From Granulicella sp. (GTDB lineage: Bacteria; Acidobacteriota; Terriglobia; Terriglobales; Acidobacteriaceae), in NCBI GenBank assembly GCA_003133205.1, contig PKWK01000318.1:1-17547 (forward strand): a stretch of 17,547 nucleotides of DNA, written 5' to 3'. Position numbers and translations under genes: made by a program. The notes beneath the pieces were generated by a model. The model was not told the origin of the DNA, did not search any database, and worked only from the letters and a program-made list of their open reading frames with translations. This document shows, piece after piece, positions 1-6,633 of the stretch (its first letter is position 1; each line of letters begins with the position of its first letter).

Positions 1-380
1 CGGAGTTGGCGGCGGATGCGAAAGAGTCGTTCGATACGAAGACGCTGGTGGAGTGGACGGCGGCGCAGACGACGCGGACGATCTGCGACGGACTGCGGAC
101 GCAGTCGGTTGGCGTGCTGAACTTCGAGCACATTCTGCGGTACGTGGATGGGATTGTGACGGTGAGCGAGGACAAGATTGTGGCGGCGATGCGGGTGATG
201 CTGGCGGCGACCGGACTGGTTGCGGAACCGAGCGGGGCGGTGACGCTGGCGGCGGCACTGTTTCATCATGGGGAGCTGCCAAAGTGCGAGAAGATGGTGG
301 TGGTGCTGAGCGGCGGGAATATCGAGCCGGAGATGAGGCAGCAGCTTGGAGCCGATGCAGCGGGGATTGCTTCCACGTGA
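1..380 (+). CDS. Threonine/serine dehydratase family, C-terminal part (5' end outside window)
   Basis: The reading frame is open from the first base, so the start and the catalytic lysine lie upstream of the window. The visible 125 residues match the C-terminal catalytic part of fold-type II PLP enzymes of the threonine dehydratase / serine racemase group: a TICDGLR stretch, a YVDGIVTVSEDKI segment, LVAEPSGAVTLAA, and the closing VVVLSGGNI strand near the C-terminus. Family members deaminate threonine to 2-oxobutanoate or serine to pyruvate in the cytoplasm. No ACT regulatory domain follows, so this is the short catabolic-type or racemase-like form rather than a full-length biosynthetic IlvA; the exact substrate cannot be decided from this fragment. 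The stop codon lies 24 bases before the next gene, which suggests co-transcription. Confidence 0.85.
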   Translation, partial: ELAADAKESFDTKTLVEWTAAQTTRTICDGLRTQSVGVLNFEHILRYVDGIVTVSEDKIVAAMRVMLAATGLVAEPSGAVTLAAALFHHGELPKCEKMVVVLSGGNIEPEMRQQLGADAAGIAST

Positions 381-392
381 GGGCGAGGGGAG

Positions 393-398
393 TCTAAT
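393..398 (+). promoter_or_regulatory. Possible -10 box just upstream of the 405 start codon
   Basis: TCTAAT matches the TATAAT consensus at five of six bases, but not at the highly conserved second position. It ends six bases before the ATG, the same spacing as at the 1987 and 6622 boxes. If functional, transcription would begin at or next to the start codon. There is no clear -35 box, and the gene could equally be read through from the dehydratase gene. Confidence 0.25.
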
Positions 399-404
399 CG
401 GTTT

Positions 405-1439
405 ATGAGACAACATTCGATGACAGCGATGCGGATGCAAATTTCGGCTGTGGTCGTGCTGCTGCTGGCGGCGTCGGCTGCGTATGCGCAGAAGAAGCCG
501 AAGGACAAGATGGCGGGATATGACCGCGCGGCACGGGCGACGCTGGTACATCCTGCGATTGTCTACGTCTCGGCGGACAACGACGCGCAACATATCGCCG
601 AGGTAGGGCCGGGGCACGAGGTGGTGGTGATCGAGCGCAACGGCGCGTGGGTGAAGGTGTTCGCGAATACCGACGCAGCGGATGAGCAGGACGATCGCAG
701 CCAGCCGGAGTTCAGCACTGACGATGCACCGACGCCGGCTTCGGGGTGGATTCGCGACAAGGGTATCGTGACGCCGACGACGGCGAATGGCGATTTGATT
801 CTGTATGGGACGGCCGCGAATCTTGAGTATGAGGCTTCGCAGCCGCATGCTCCGAAGGATGCGGCCGTAGAGGCGCACCTGCTGTATCGGCGGGTGGCGG
901 AGTACTATCCCAACTCGCCGCTGGCACCGGAAGCGCTGTACCGGTCGGCCGATGTGCGCTGGCAGCTCGATAAGGCGGACATCCGCACGCTACCCTCGGC
1001 AAAGGAGCAGGAGGCGTATCTGCGGCCGCAGATCTACGAAGGCGATATGCAGAAATTGATGAAGCAGTATCCGGGGACGAAGTTTGCAGCGCTGGCCGCG
1101 TACGACCTGATCGACAACAAGTTGTGCGGCGACTGGCAAGGGCTGCCGAAGTGTCCAGAGATGGAGGCCGGGCTGTACGAAAAGTATGCGGATAAATATC
1201 CGGACAGCCCCAAGGCCGCGCAGGCTCTGTACGAGGCCACGTACCGCGAGGGCGTGCTGGTGTCGATGTATATCGTCGAGGAGAATCGCAAGCGATCGGA
1301 ACAGGCGGCGACGAATGTGCAAGGGCTGGCGAGCGAGTTGAAGCAGCGCTATCCGCAGTCGGACTATGCGGCGCGGGCAGCGAGCATTGCGTATCGCGTG
1401 GCGCAGCAGATTGCGGTGTATGGGAACGATCGTGACTGA
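405..1439 (+). CDS. Secreted protein with SH3-like N-terminal domain and TPR/BamD-like helical repeats
   Basis: The 344-residue product starts with a signal peptide: a basic start, hydrophobic residues about 13-25, and a likely cleavage after AYA at residue 28. Residues about 45-125 look like a bacterial SH3 fold (a VYVSADNDAQHIAEVGPGHEVVVIE-type strand pattern closing with GWIRDKGIV). Residues about 150-340 carry helical repeats with the motif YYPNSPLAPEAL, KQYPGTKFAALAAY, KYPDSPKAAQALY and RYPQSDYAARAA. This is the spacing seen in the BamD/YbgF class of periplasmic TPR proteins. It is therefore likely periplasmic and may bind cell wall or protein partners; the function is unknown. An alternative start is the ATG at 420. 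It follows the dehydratase gene closely and precedes the OsmC gene by 26 bases. Confidence 0.85.
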   Translation: MRQHSMTAMRMQISAVVVLLLAASAAYAQKKPKDKMAGYDRAARATLVHPAIVYVSADNDAQHIAEVGPGHEVVVIERNGAWVKVFANTDAADEQDDRSQPEFSTDDAPTPASGWIRDKGIVTPTTANGDLILYGTAANLEYEASQPHAPKDAAVEAHLLYRRVAEYYPNSPLAPEALYRSADVRWQLDKADIRTLPSAKEQEAYLRPQIYEGDMQKLMKQYPGTKFAALAAYDLIDNKLCGDWQGLPKCPEMEAGLYEKYADKYPDSPKAAQALYEATYREGVLVSMYIVEENRKRSEQAATNVQGLASELKQRYPQSDYAARAASIAYRVAQQIAVYGNDRD

Positions 1440-1465
1440 TAGAGCGGATTGCGTGGGAGAAGAGA

Positions 1466-1936
1466 GTGGGGAAAGAGCATCACTATTCCGTTACTGTGCA
1501 ATGGACCGGCAATATCGGGACGGGCACGTCTGGCTATCGCAGCTACGAGCGGCGGCACGAGATTCTGGCTGACGGCAAGCCGGCGATTGGGGCCTCGTCC
1601 GACCCGGTATTTCGCGGCGACCGCGCGCGCTGGAATCCGGAGGAGTTGCTGGTGGCGGCCTTGTCCTCGTGCCATCAGCTTTCGTATCTGCATCTGTGTG
1701 CGGATGCGGGGATTGTGGTGACGGACTACGTCGACCATGCGGAAGGCTGGATGGCGCAGACACCGGACGGAGGCGGACATTTCACGCGCGTCGTGCTGCA
1801 TCCGAAAGTGACGGTGGCGGCTGGGAGCGATGCGGCGAAGGCGCTTGAATTGCATCATCAGGCGCATGCCTTGTGCTTTATTGCCAACTCGGTGAATTTT
1901 CCGGTGGGGAATGAGGCGGAGGTTGTTGTGGGCTGA
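1466..1936 (+). CDS. OsmC/Ohr-family protein (probable peroxide or thiol-dependent reductase)
   Basis: The 156-residue product has the OsmC fold signature: an N-terminal strand (residues 6-12), a WNPEELLVAALSSCH segment with Cys69, and HALCFIANSVNFPV with Cys137. The two cysteines align with the reactive pair that reduces organic hydroperoxides in OsmC and Ohr. The SSCHQLSYLHLC form, with an extra Cys78, belongs to the broader OsmC-like subgroup, so the true substrate is uncertain. The start is GTG at 1466, preceded by GGAGAAGAGA at a good Shine-Dalgarno distance. It sits between a secreted protein gene and uppP on the same strand. Confidence 0.88.
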   Translation: MGKEHHYSVTVQWTGNIGTGTSGYRSYERRHEILADGKPAIGASSDPVFRGDRARWNPEELLVAALSSCHQLSYLHLCADAGIVVTDYVDHAEGWMAQTPDGGGHFTRVVLHPKVTVAAGSDAAKALELHHQAHALCFIANSVNFPVGNEAEVVVG

Positions 1937-1986
1937 GCCGGTGCGATTCCCTGCCCCATGTCTATCCAATGCTGACGGAGCGCCCT

Positions 1987-1992
1987 TAGAAT
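1987..1992 (+). promoter_or_regulatory. Candidate -10 box of uppP placed for leaderless transcription
   Basis: TAGAAT ends six bases before the uppP ATG at 1999, so a transcript starting at the usual distance would begin at the A of the ATG. The AGAGGG directly against the ATG is too close to act as a normal ribosome-binding site. No convincing -35 box is visible at the expected spacing. The identical hexamer with identical spacing is found before the gene at 6634. Confidence 0.45.
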
Positions 1993-1998
1993 AGAGGG

Positions 1999-2934
1999 AT
2001 GCCAATCTATCAAGTCATTGTCCTGGCCATTGTGCAGGGCCTCGCTGAGTTGCTGCCGGTTTCGAGTTCCGCCCACGTTGTGGTTGCCGAGAGCATTTTC
2101 CAGAAGCACTACGGTGGCCTTGCTCCGTCCGATCCCAGAATGACGCTGCTGCTGGTGATGTTGCATACGGGTACGATGTTTGCGGTAATTGCGTACTTCT
2201 GGAAGCAGTGGATGCAGACGTACTTTGCGAGTGCGGACGCGTTCAAGCGATTTGCGGTGCGAGTGATCTATGCGACGGCACTGACCGGGATCATCGGCTT
2301 TGGACTGAAAAAGCTGATTGAGAAGACTATGTTTGCGGGTGCGCCGAAGGCTGAGATAGAGGACCTCTTTGGACGTCTGGATCTGATTGCACCTGCTCTC
2401 GCGTGTGCGGGAATATTGATTCTGATCGCTGGAATTCGAGAGAGGAAGTTGGGGGATACCACAGCGAAGGAATCTGCCCAGAACTTGACCAGTAGCATTA
2501 CACGGCGCTCCAGTGGCAGCGTAACCATGCGACAGGCGGGTTGGATGGGCTTCGTGCAAGGGCTAGCGCTTCCTTTCCGTGGATTCTCCCGCTCAGGTTC
2601 GACAATCTCGACCGGGATGCTGACGGGAGCCACGAAGGAACGCGCAGAGCGGTTCAGTTTCGCGCTGGCGGTCGTACTGACCCCGGCGGTGGTCGCGCTG
2701 GAGGCGATGCGACTACTGAAAGATCTTCATGTGAAGGCGGCAGCTGGAGTTCCCATCAGCCTGCACGCAGCGTTCGTGCCATCTATGGAGGGAATGATCT
2801 TCTCCTTTCTGGCGGGGCTGGTGGCGCTGAAGTGGCTGAGCAACTGGCTGGAGAATGGACGTTGGTATCTGTTCGGGATTTACTGTTTGGTGGCGAGCGT
2901 GGTGGTGTTCTGGCTGCATACGAAGGGTTACTAG
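1999..2934 (+). CDS. uppP: Undecaprenyl-diphosphatase (UppP/BacA family)
   Basis: This 311-residue integral membrane enzyme dephosphorylates undecaprenyl diphosphate to recycle the lipid carrier for peptidoglycan and other envelope glycans; family members also confer bacitracin resistance. The first signature (Q/E-xxx-E plus a serine-rich loop) is QGLAELLPVSSSAH at residues 13-26, with Glu17 and His26 as the expected catalytic or metal-contacting residues. The second signature is RGFSRSGST at residues 194-202, where most family members read PGxSRSG. Hydrophobic segments are spread along the whole length, including one at the C-terminus ending in LHTKGY. A polar insertion of about 30 residues (146-178) precedes the second motif, making the protein longer than the usual 265-280 residues. 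It converges on glgC across a palindromic repeat. Confidence 0.93.
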   Translation: MPIYQVIVLAIVQGLAELLPVSSSAHVVVAESIFQKHYGGLAPSDPRMTLLLVMLHTGTMFAVIAYFWKQWMQTYFASADAFKRFAVRVIYATALTGIIGFGLKKLIEKTMFAGAPKAEIEDLFGRLDLIAPALACAGILILIAGIRERKLGDTTAKESAQNLTSSITRRSSGSVTMRQAGWMGFVQGLALPFRGFSRSGSTISTGMLTGATKERAERFSFALAVVLTPAVVALEAMRLLKDLHVKAAAGVPISLHAAFVPSMEGMIFSFLAGLVALKWLSNWLENGRWYLFGIYCLVASVVVFWLHTKGY

Positions 2935-2960
2935 GGCGCACGATGGCGAAAGAGCCAGTG

Positions 2961-3018
2961 TCCCAGGGGCTAAAGCCCAGTCTTTTCATTCGCCGGGATG
3001 CCAGGGCTGAAGCCCTGG
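2961..3018. repeat. Palindromic intergenic element, possible two-way terminator between uppP and glgC
   Basis: Two GC-rich palindromes of the same design lie side by side: GGGCT-AA-AGCCC at 2967-2978 and CCAGGGCT-GA-AGCCCTGG at 3001-3018, joined by a TCTTTTCATTCGCC linker. The second can form an 8-bp stem. The phrase 'GGGGCTAAAGCCC ... GGGCTGAAGCCC' resembles a dispersed intergenic repeat that I recall from Terriglobia genomes; this is memory, not a search. Its place between two convergent genes would suit transcription termination in both directions, although no long T-run follows. Confidence 0.6.
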
Positions 3019-3063
3019 CCTATCTCCGAAGCAAGTGATGAGTCTCGGTCGCGATGCCTATCG

Positions 3064-4329
3064 TTACCAGGAGTTGCCTTGCTGGAGGAATTCGGGGCTG
3101 ACCGGGTTCTCGTAGACGGAGTAGTCGCGGGTGACGATGGTGAGGCCGCTCTCGGAGACGAAGTAGTTCTTCTTATCTTCGTTGGCGTCGTAGCCGATGA
3201 CGGTGCCGTCGGGGATGTGGACGTCGCGGTCGATGATGGCGTGGCGAATGCGGCAGTGCCGGCCTATGTTGACGTGGGAGAAGATGATGGACGAGTCGAC
3301 GTCGGCGTAGGAGTTGACGCGCACGTCCTGCGAGACGACGGAGTTGCGGACGACCGAGCCGGAGACGATGGAGCCGGAGCAGACGATCGAATTGATGGCC
3401 ATGCCGGTGCGTCCGGGCTCGCCGAAGACGAACTTGGCGGGCGGGTACTGGTAGGGGCGGGTGCGCATGGGCCAGGACTTGTCGTAGAGGTTGAAGATGG
3501 GGGAGACGCCGGCGACGTCCATGTTGGCCTCGAAGTAGGCTTCGAGGGTGCCGACGTCGCGCCAGTAAAGGGCGCGCTGCTTGTTCTCGTCGACGAAGTT
3601 GTAGGCGTGCATTCTGAAGCGGCCGAGCAGCTTGGGCAGGATGTCGTGGCCGAAGTCGTGCGAGGAGTCGGGGTCTTCGGCGTCCTTCATCAGCTCGGGG
3701 AGAAGGATGTCGGTGTTGAAGAGGTAGATGCCCATGGAGGCGTCGACCATGTCCGGGTTGAAGGGCGAGCGCAGGTCGGTGGACTTGGGCTTTTCGACGA
3801 AGCCGATGACCTCGCTGTTGCGCCCTACCTCGACCACGCCGAAGCGGGAGACCTCTTCGGGGGTGATGGGGAGCGTGGCGAGGGTGACGTCGGCTCCGGA
3901 GTCCTTATGCTGCTGGAGCATTCGGCCGTAGTTCATCTTGTAGATGTGGTCGCCGGAGAGGATGAGGACGTAGCGCGGTTCCTCGGCGCCGATGGAGTAG
4001 ATGTTCTGGTAGACGGCGTCGGCGGTGCCCTGGTACCAGGATTTTGAGACGCGCTGCATAGGCGGCAGGATCTCGATGAATTCGCCGAGTTCGTTGGCGA
4101 CTACCGGGCCCCAGCCCTCGCGGATGTGGCGATTGAGCGAGAGCGCCTTGTACTGGGTGAGGATGTAGACGTGGCGCAGGTCGGAGTTGATGCAGTTGGA
4201 GAGGGTGATGTCGATGATGCGGTACTGGCCGGCAAATGGGACAGCGGGCTTAGCGCGATCGCGGGTGAGGGGGAAAAGTCGTTCGCCAGCTCCACCTGCC
4301 AGCAGCACACCGAGTGTGTCTCTCATCAT
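3064..4329 (-). CDS. glgC: Glucose-1-phosphate adenylyltransferase (ADP-glucose pyrophosphorylase)
   Basis: This 421-residue enzyme makes ADP-glucose from ATP and glucose 1-phosphate, the committed step of bacterial glycogen synthesis. The nucleotidyltransferase domain shows LLAGGAGERLFPLT (9-22) followed by the AKPAVPFAG loop (26-34), the LSGDHIYKM metal site (124-132), FVEKP (177-181) with the substrate-binding lysine, and SMGIYLFN (198-205). After about residue 290, hexapeptide-like turns (SIVCSGSIVSGSVVRNSVV and similar) form the left-handed beta-helix used for oligomerisation and allosteric control. Length is typical. Two ATG codons in a row (4329 and 4326) could start it; GAGGTAGAGG lies directly upstream. 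No other glycogen gene is in the window, so it appears to be a single-gene unit. Confidence 0.96.
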   Translation of the reverse strand: MMRDTLGVLLAGGAGERLFPLTRDRAKPAVPFAGQYRIIDITLSNCINSDLRHVYILTQYKALSLNRHIREGWGPVVANELGEFIEILPPMQRVSKSWYQGTADAVYQNIYSIGAEEPRYVLILSGDHIYKMNYGRMLQQHKDSGADVTLATLPITPEEVSRFGVVEVGRNSEVIGFVEKPKSTDLRSPFNPDMVDASMGIYLFNTDILLPELMKDAEDPDSSHDFGHDILPKLLGRFRMHAYNFVDENKQRALYWRDVGTLEAYFEANMDVAGVSPIFNLYDKSWPMRTRPYQYPPAKFVFGEPGRTGMAINSIVCSGSIVSGSVVRNSVVSQDVRVNSYADVDSSIIFSHVNIGRHCRIRHAIIDRDVHIPDGTVIGYDANEDKKNYFVSESGLTIVTRDYSVYENPVSPEFLQQGNSW

Positions 4330-4365
4330 CCTCTACCTCAAGTTCAACTTGCAATTCAGGCTACG

Positions 4366-4371
4366 ACAATA
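4366..4371 (-). promoter_or_regulatory. Candidate -10 box for glgC
   Basis: Read on the minus strand the hexamer is TATTGT, about 36 bases upstream of the glgC start, which would give a short leader containing the GAGGTAGAGG ribosome-binding region. The matching -35 position is poor, so this is tentative. Confidence 0.3.
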
Positions 4372-4393
4372 CCAGAGCGGGTCCATGGTTGCC

Positions 4394-4420
4394 CCGCGGT
4401 GCGCCAGAAGCGTACCGCGG
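4394..4420. promoter_or_regulatory. Strong GC hairpin in the glgC upstream region
   Basis: CCGCGGTGCGC (4394-4404) pairs with GCGTACCGCGG (4410-4420) around a five-base loop; ten pairs are Watson-Crick and one is G-T on the plus strand. It lies 65-90 bases upstream of the glgC start inside a 298-base stretch (4330-4627) with no credible gene. A smaller stem, GTTCCA/TGGAAC, lies at 4480-4495. Neither stem is followed by a T-run on the minus strand, so they are weak as intrinsic terminators of the upstream gene. They could be regulatory DNA or RNA structures. Nothing else is recognisable in the stretch. Confidence 0.4.
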
Positions 4421-4627
4421 ATTCTCTTTGAAAGCAAACCACAAATGTGTCTCCCATGCGGACGTCTGCAACGAAACCAGTTCCATGTCTGGAACGAATC
4501 GAGAGTCTACCACGCGAGGGTTTCTTTTTGCGCGCTGTATTCTTCGGGAGGGTTGGGAAGGGTATTGCGTGGAGCAGGCAACACTACCGGGAGTTGAGGC
4601 CCGCGCGGAGAAGCAAGGTCGACGGTT

Positions 4628-4963
4628 CTATACGTCGGCGGACGGGTCCTCGGCTGGGTCGGAGGGAGAGTCCGGGTCCAGATCTATCGCATCCTCTTCG
4701 GGCAGCGTGATGCGGAGAGACTTGAGAAAGGTTAGGTCGTTTCGCGTAAAAGCTCCGAGCGGATCTTCCTGAGCCGATTCGGTTGCTTCCTCGGCTTCCG
4801 ATTCGACCTGGTTGAGGCCGATGGTCGCCTCCAGCATGAGCATGACGTCGAAGCCCTGGTCGCGAATGTTCTTAACCACGCCCGCGATGTTTTCCGATTC
4901 GGAGACAGATTCGTGGATTGCCTCGCCCAACTTCTGGATCAGGTTCTTCACTTTTTGATTCAA
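4628..4963 (-). CDS. Small acidic helical protein of unknown function
   Basis: The 111-residue product is not recognised. Its N-terminal two thirds are predicted by eye to be amphipathic helix (KVKNLIQKLGEAIHESVSES; GVVKNIRDQGFDVMLMLEATIGLN). The remainder is strongly acidic (EAEEATESAQEDP, EEDAIDLDPDSPSDPAEDPSADV) and probably disordered. There is no signal peptide or membrane segment. The start is set at TTG 4963 because GGAGGTGG (4973-4966) lies five bases before it, an excellent ribosome-binding site; a GTG at 4969 would place that same motif on top of the start codon. It is transcribed toward glgC, but 298 bases separate the two, so a shared transcript is uncertain. Confidence 0.75.
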   Translation of the reverse strand: MNQKVKNLIQKLGEAIHESVSESENIAGVVKNIRDQGFDVMLMLEATIGLNQVESEAEEATESAQEDPLGAFTRNDLTFLKSLRITLPEEDAIDLDPDSPSDPAEDPSADV

Positions 4964-5163
4964 TGCCACCTCCGAGCTGCCCTGGGATTGAATTTCTGCT
5001 TGCGATTCATCCGCATCGGGTATTCCCGGCCCTTTGAGACCGGCGGGAACGGCATTGCGGGCATATCTGGCTAACGCTTCGGTTTAGCATACGCCGGGGG
5101 GCAAGCTGCCGCAATGCAATTTGCTGCCCTGATTTCCTCAGCCGGCCGGGGGCGTATTCCGAG

Positions 5164-5307
5164 CTAGAGCGTGGTGTGATGGTCGGCCCAGGCGTCTTCA
5201 AGCGTGTGAGCGAGGTCCTCGACATTCGGGGTTCGCTTCGATCCCCACACCAGAAGTCCTGCAGCGGCGGCACAAAAACCACCCACGGTCCAGATCAAGC
5301 GCTTCAT
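5164..5307 (-). CDS. 47-residue single-pass membrane peptide
   Basis: On the minus strand, ATG at 5307 opens a frame of 47 codons ending in TAG at 5164. GAAGGAG lies seven bases before the ATG, one of the best ribosome-binding sites in the window. The peptide starts MKRLIWTVGG, has a hydrophobic stretch over about residues 4-22 (IWTVGGFCAAAAGLLVWG), and then a polar tail TPNVEDLAHTLEDAWADHH that could form an amphipathic helix. This is the layout of a small inner-membrane-anchored protein with a cytoplasmic or periplasmic helix. No family is recognised. It is transcribed away from the gene at 5501 and could share signals with it in the 193-base gap. Confidence 0.7.
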   Translation of the reverse strand: MKRLIWTVGGFCAAAAGLLVWGSKRTPNVEDLAHTLEDAWADHHTTL

Positions 5308-5440
5308 TTCCGTTCTCCTTCTTTCGCTCAACTAACGTGCGTCCTATTGCTTTGGATGCAGGCGGTGGCGGTTTGGTCTTGCCAAGTTTGCAGTTTCGGA
5401 TTTGCCGGGGGCCCGCTAGTGGGTTGGGCCGGCATCCGTT

Positions 5441-5470
5441 GAGCAGGCTTTCGTGGAGCAGGCTTCCGTG
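5441..5470. repeat. 15-base tandem duplication
   Basis: GAGCAGGCTTTCGTG is followed directly by GAGCAGGCTTCCGTG, 14 of 15 bases identical, in the gap upstream of the gene at 5501. The unit is a multiple of three, which extends a chance open frame upstream of the real start. It probably arose by replication slippage. Confidence 0.8.
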
Positions 5471-5487
5471 GAACGGGGGCGGGAGGC

Positions 5488-5493
5488 TACACT
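5488..5493 (+). promoter_or_regulatory. Candidate -10 box before the 5501 gene
   Basis: TACACT preceded by AGGC (AGGCTACACT) ends seven bases before the ATG at 5501, so the transcript could begin at or very near the start codon. The same GGCTAnnnT layout recurs at 6136-6143 and 8337-8344. No clear -35 box is visible. Confidence 0.4.
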
Positions 5494-5500
5494 TCGAGGT

Positions 5501-6079
5501 ATGGACAGGGTTCGCTTTGGACGGGCGCTTGGATTCGGGGCACGGGCAGCGATGAAGACGCTGGTGACCGCGGTGGACGCGGCTACGGCGGCGAATCCTT
5601 CGGACAGAGGCTCGAACGCGGGTGCGAATGGCGGACAGACGCCGCAGTTGCGCCGTGCGACGGATGTGGCCAGGCAGGCTACAACCGGCGCGGCCCAGTC
5701 CGCTGGCGCGGCGACGGCTCGAACCGCGCCCGATACGGCGGCCAGGAGGGCAGTCTCGACAGCGGCCCGGACGGTGGCGCAGGCTCGCGGGGTCGAGCAG
5801 GGTCTGCGGCGTGAGAGACGGCGCTTTGGCGAGGCGATGTGGGGCCCGTTCCTGCGGCTCTCCGGAGTGCTTTGGCTGGAGGTTTCGGGCGTCTTCTTCG
5901 GCATCTTCGCGCTGCTGGCCGTTGGGTATCTGTGGAAGCTGCGCGGGGAGTGGCATTTGGGTGCGGCGAACGCGGCTGGGCATCGCAGCCTGATGGGCGC
6001 GGTGATCATGTTGGCGCTGTTCGGCTACTTCTGCGTGAGCAACTTTGTACGGGCAAGGCGGCGGGAACGGCGGCGGTAG
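5501..6079 (+). CDS. Alanine-rich membrane protein of unknown function
   Basis: The 192-residue product is not recognised. Residues 1-105 are rich in Ala, Thr, Arg and Gln and look low in complexity (for instance TTGAAQSAGAATARTAPDTA), possibly a long helix or disordered segment. They are followed by a basic stretch (GLRRERRRFGEAMWGP). Two membrane segments come next, roughly GVLWLEVSGVFFGIFALLAVGYLW and LMGAVIMLALFGYFCVSNFV, and the protein ends in the highly basic RARRRERRR. ATG 5501 was chosen over the upstream GTG 5453 because the extra codons come from a DNA tandem duplication and a -10-like box lies just before 5501. It precedes two more envelope genes on the same strand. Confidence 0.7.
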   Translation: MDRVRFGRALGFGARAAMKTLVTAVDAATAANPSDRGSNAGANGGQTPQLRRATDVARQATTGAAQSAGAATARTAPDTAARRAVSTAARTVAQARGVEQGLRRERRRFGEAMWGPFLRLSGVLWLEVSGVFFGIFALLAVGYLWKLRGEWHLGAANAAGHRSLMGAVIMLALFGYFCVSNFVRARRRERRR

Positions 6080-6137
6080 GGTCGCAACGCGGTGTGCAGT
6101 GTCTTCGGCGGGGAGCAGAATCCGACGCATTAGCGGC

Positions 6138-6143
6138 TATGAT
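6138..6143 (+). promoter_or_regulatory. Candidate -10 box before the 6178 gene
   Basis: TATGAT, preceded by AGCGGC, lies 34 bases upstream of the ATG at 6178 and leaves room for a leader with GGAAGGGA next to the start. The AGCGGCTAnnnT string is shared with the box at 8339 upstream of gcvH. Confidence 0.45.
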
Positions 6144-6177
6144 TCTCTCTGCCGATTAGAAGTGGCAGTGGAAGGGA

Positions 6178-6591
6178 ATGAACGTGTTGCGAGTGATTGC
6201 AGGTTTTGCGTTTTCGATTCTTGTGGGCCACCTTGTGCTGTGGTCGTTGATCGAGAAGACTCTGTGGCCGTATGTGCGGAAGCACCATCCGCCCGAGCCG
6301 GGCCATCATAAGTCCAGGCTGAGCTGGCTGGTGGGTGTGCTCGAGCGGGCGATTTACACGGGCGCGCTGATGGTCCCGGGCAGCGGGATACAACTGATCG
6401 CCGGCTTTCTGGCGGTGAAGGTTGCGGCGCGATGGCATGGCTCGTCCGGCCCGCGTGCCACGGTGGATAGCGACAACATCTGGATCATCGGAACGTGGCT
6501 CTCGGTGTTGTTTGGCGCGCTCGGCGCGTGGATTGCCCTGGGGCATATGCCTGCGGTGGCGAACATCAAGACCATCAACCCCGTGCAGTAG
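6178..6591 (+). CDS. Small integral membrane protein of unknown function
   Basis: The 137-residue product is not recognised. It has an N-terminal membrane segment (about residues 5-24), a basic/His-Pro loop (RKHHPPEPGHHKSR), a middle hydrophobic stretch (about 56-83, VLERAIYTGALMVPGSGIQLIAG) and a C-terminal segment (about 100-124, NIWIIGTWLSVLFGALGAWIALG). It therefore probably crosses the membrane three or four times. GGAAGGGA lies immediately before the ATG. It is flanked by another membrane protein gene and a secreted protein gene, all on the + strand, each with its own -10-like box. Confidence 0.75.
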   Translation: MNVLRVIAGFAFSILVGHLVLWSLIEKTLWPYVRKHHPPEPGHHKSRLSWLVGVLERAIYTGALMVPGSGIQLIAGFLAVKVAARWHGSSGPRATVDSDNIWIIGTWLSVLFGALGAWIALGHMPAVANIKTINPVQ

Positions 6592-6621
6592 AGCGTGGCT
6601 CGGCGGGCCGGCGTCAGCGAA

Positions 6622-6627
6622 TAGAAT
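6622..6627 (+). promoter_or_regulatory. Candidate -10 box placed for leaderless transcription of the 6634 gene
   Basis: TAGAAT ends six bases before the ATG at 6634, exactly the hexamer and spacing seen at uppP. The intervening bases TGAAAG carry no proper ribosome-binding site. No -35 box can be pointed to. Confidence 0.45.
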
Positions 6628-6633
6628 TGAAAG

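Noticed and set aside
2998..4047. Long 349-codon + strand frame opposite glgC
   Set aside because: It is the antisense shadow of the well-matched glgC gene; its product is a low-complexity Val/Gly/Asp string typical of antisense frames in GC-rich DNA.
4314..4772. 152-codon + strand frame across the glgC upstream gap
   Set aside because: It runs through the glgC promoter area and antisense to the 4628-4963 gene, with a Ser-rich product and no convincing start site.
5441..5470. CRISPR-like repeat
   Set aside because: Only two adjoining 15-base units with no spacers; a simple tandem duplication.
5198..6130. 310-codon minus-strand frame over the 5501 gene and the 47-codon gene
   Set aside because: The product is a Pro/Arg-rich composition artefact, and it has no ribosome-binding site. 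It overlaps a short gene on the same strand that has an excellent one.
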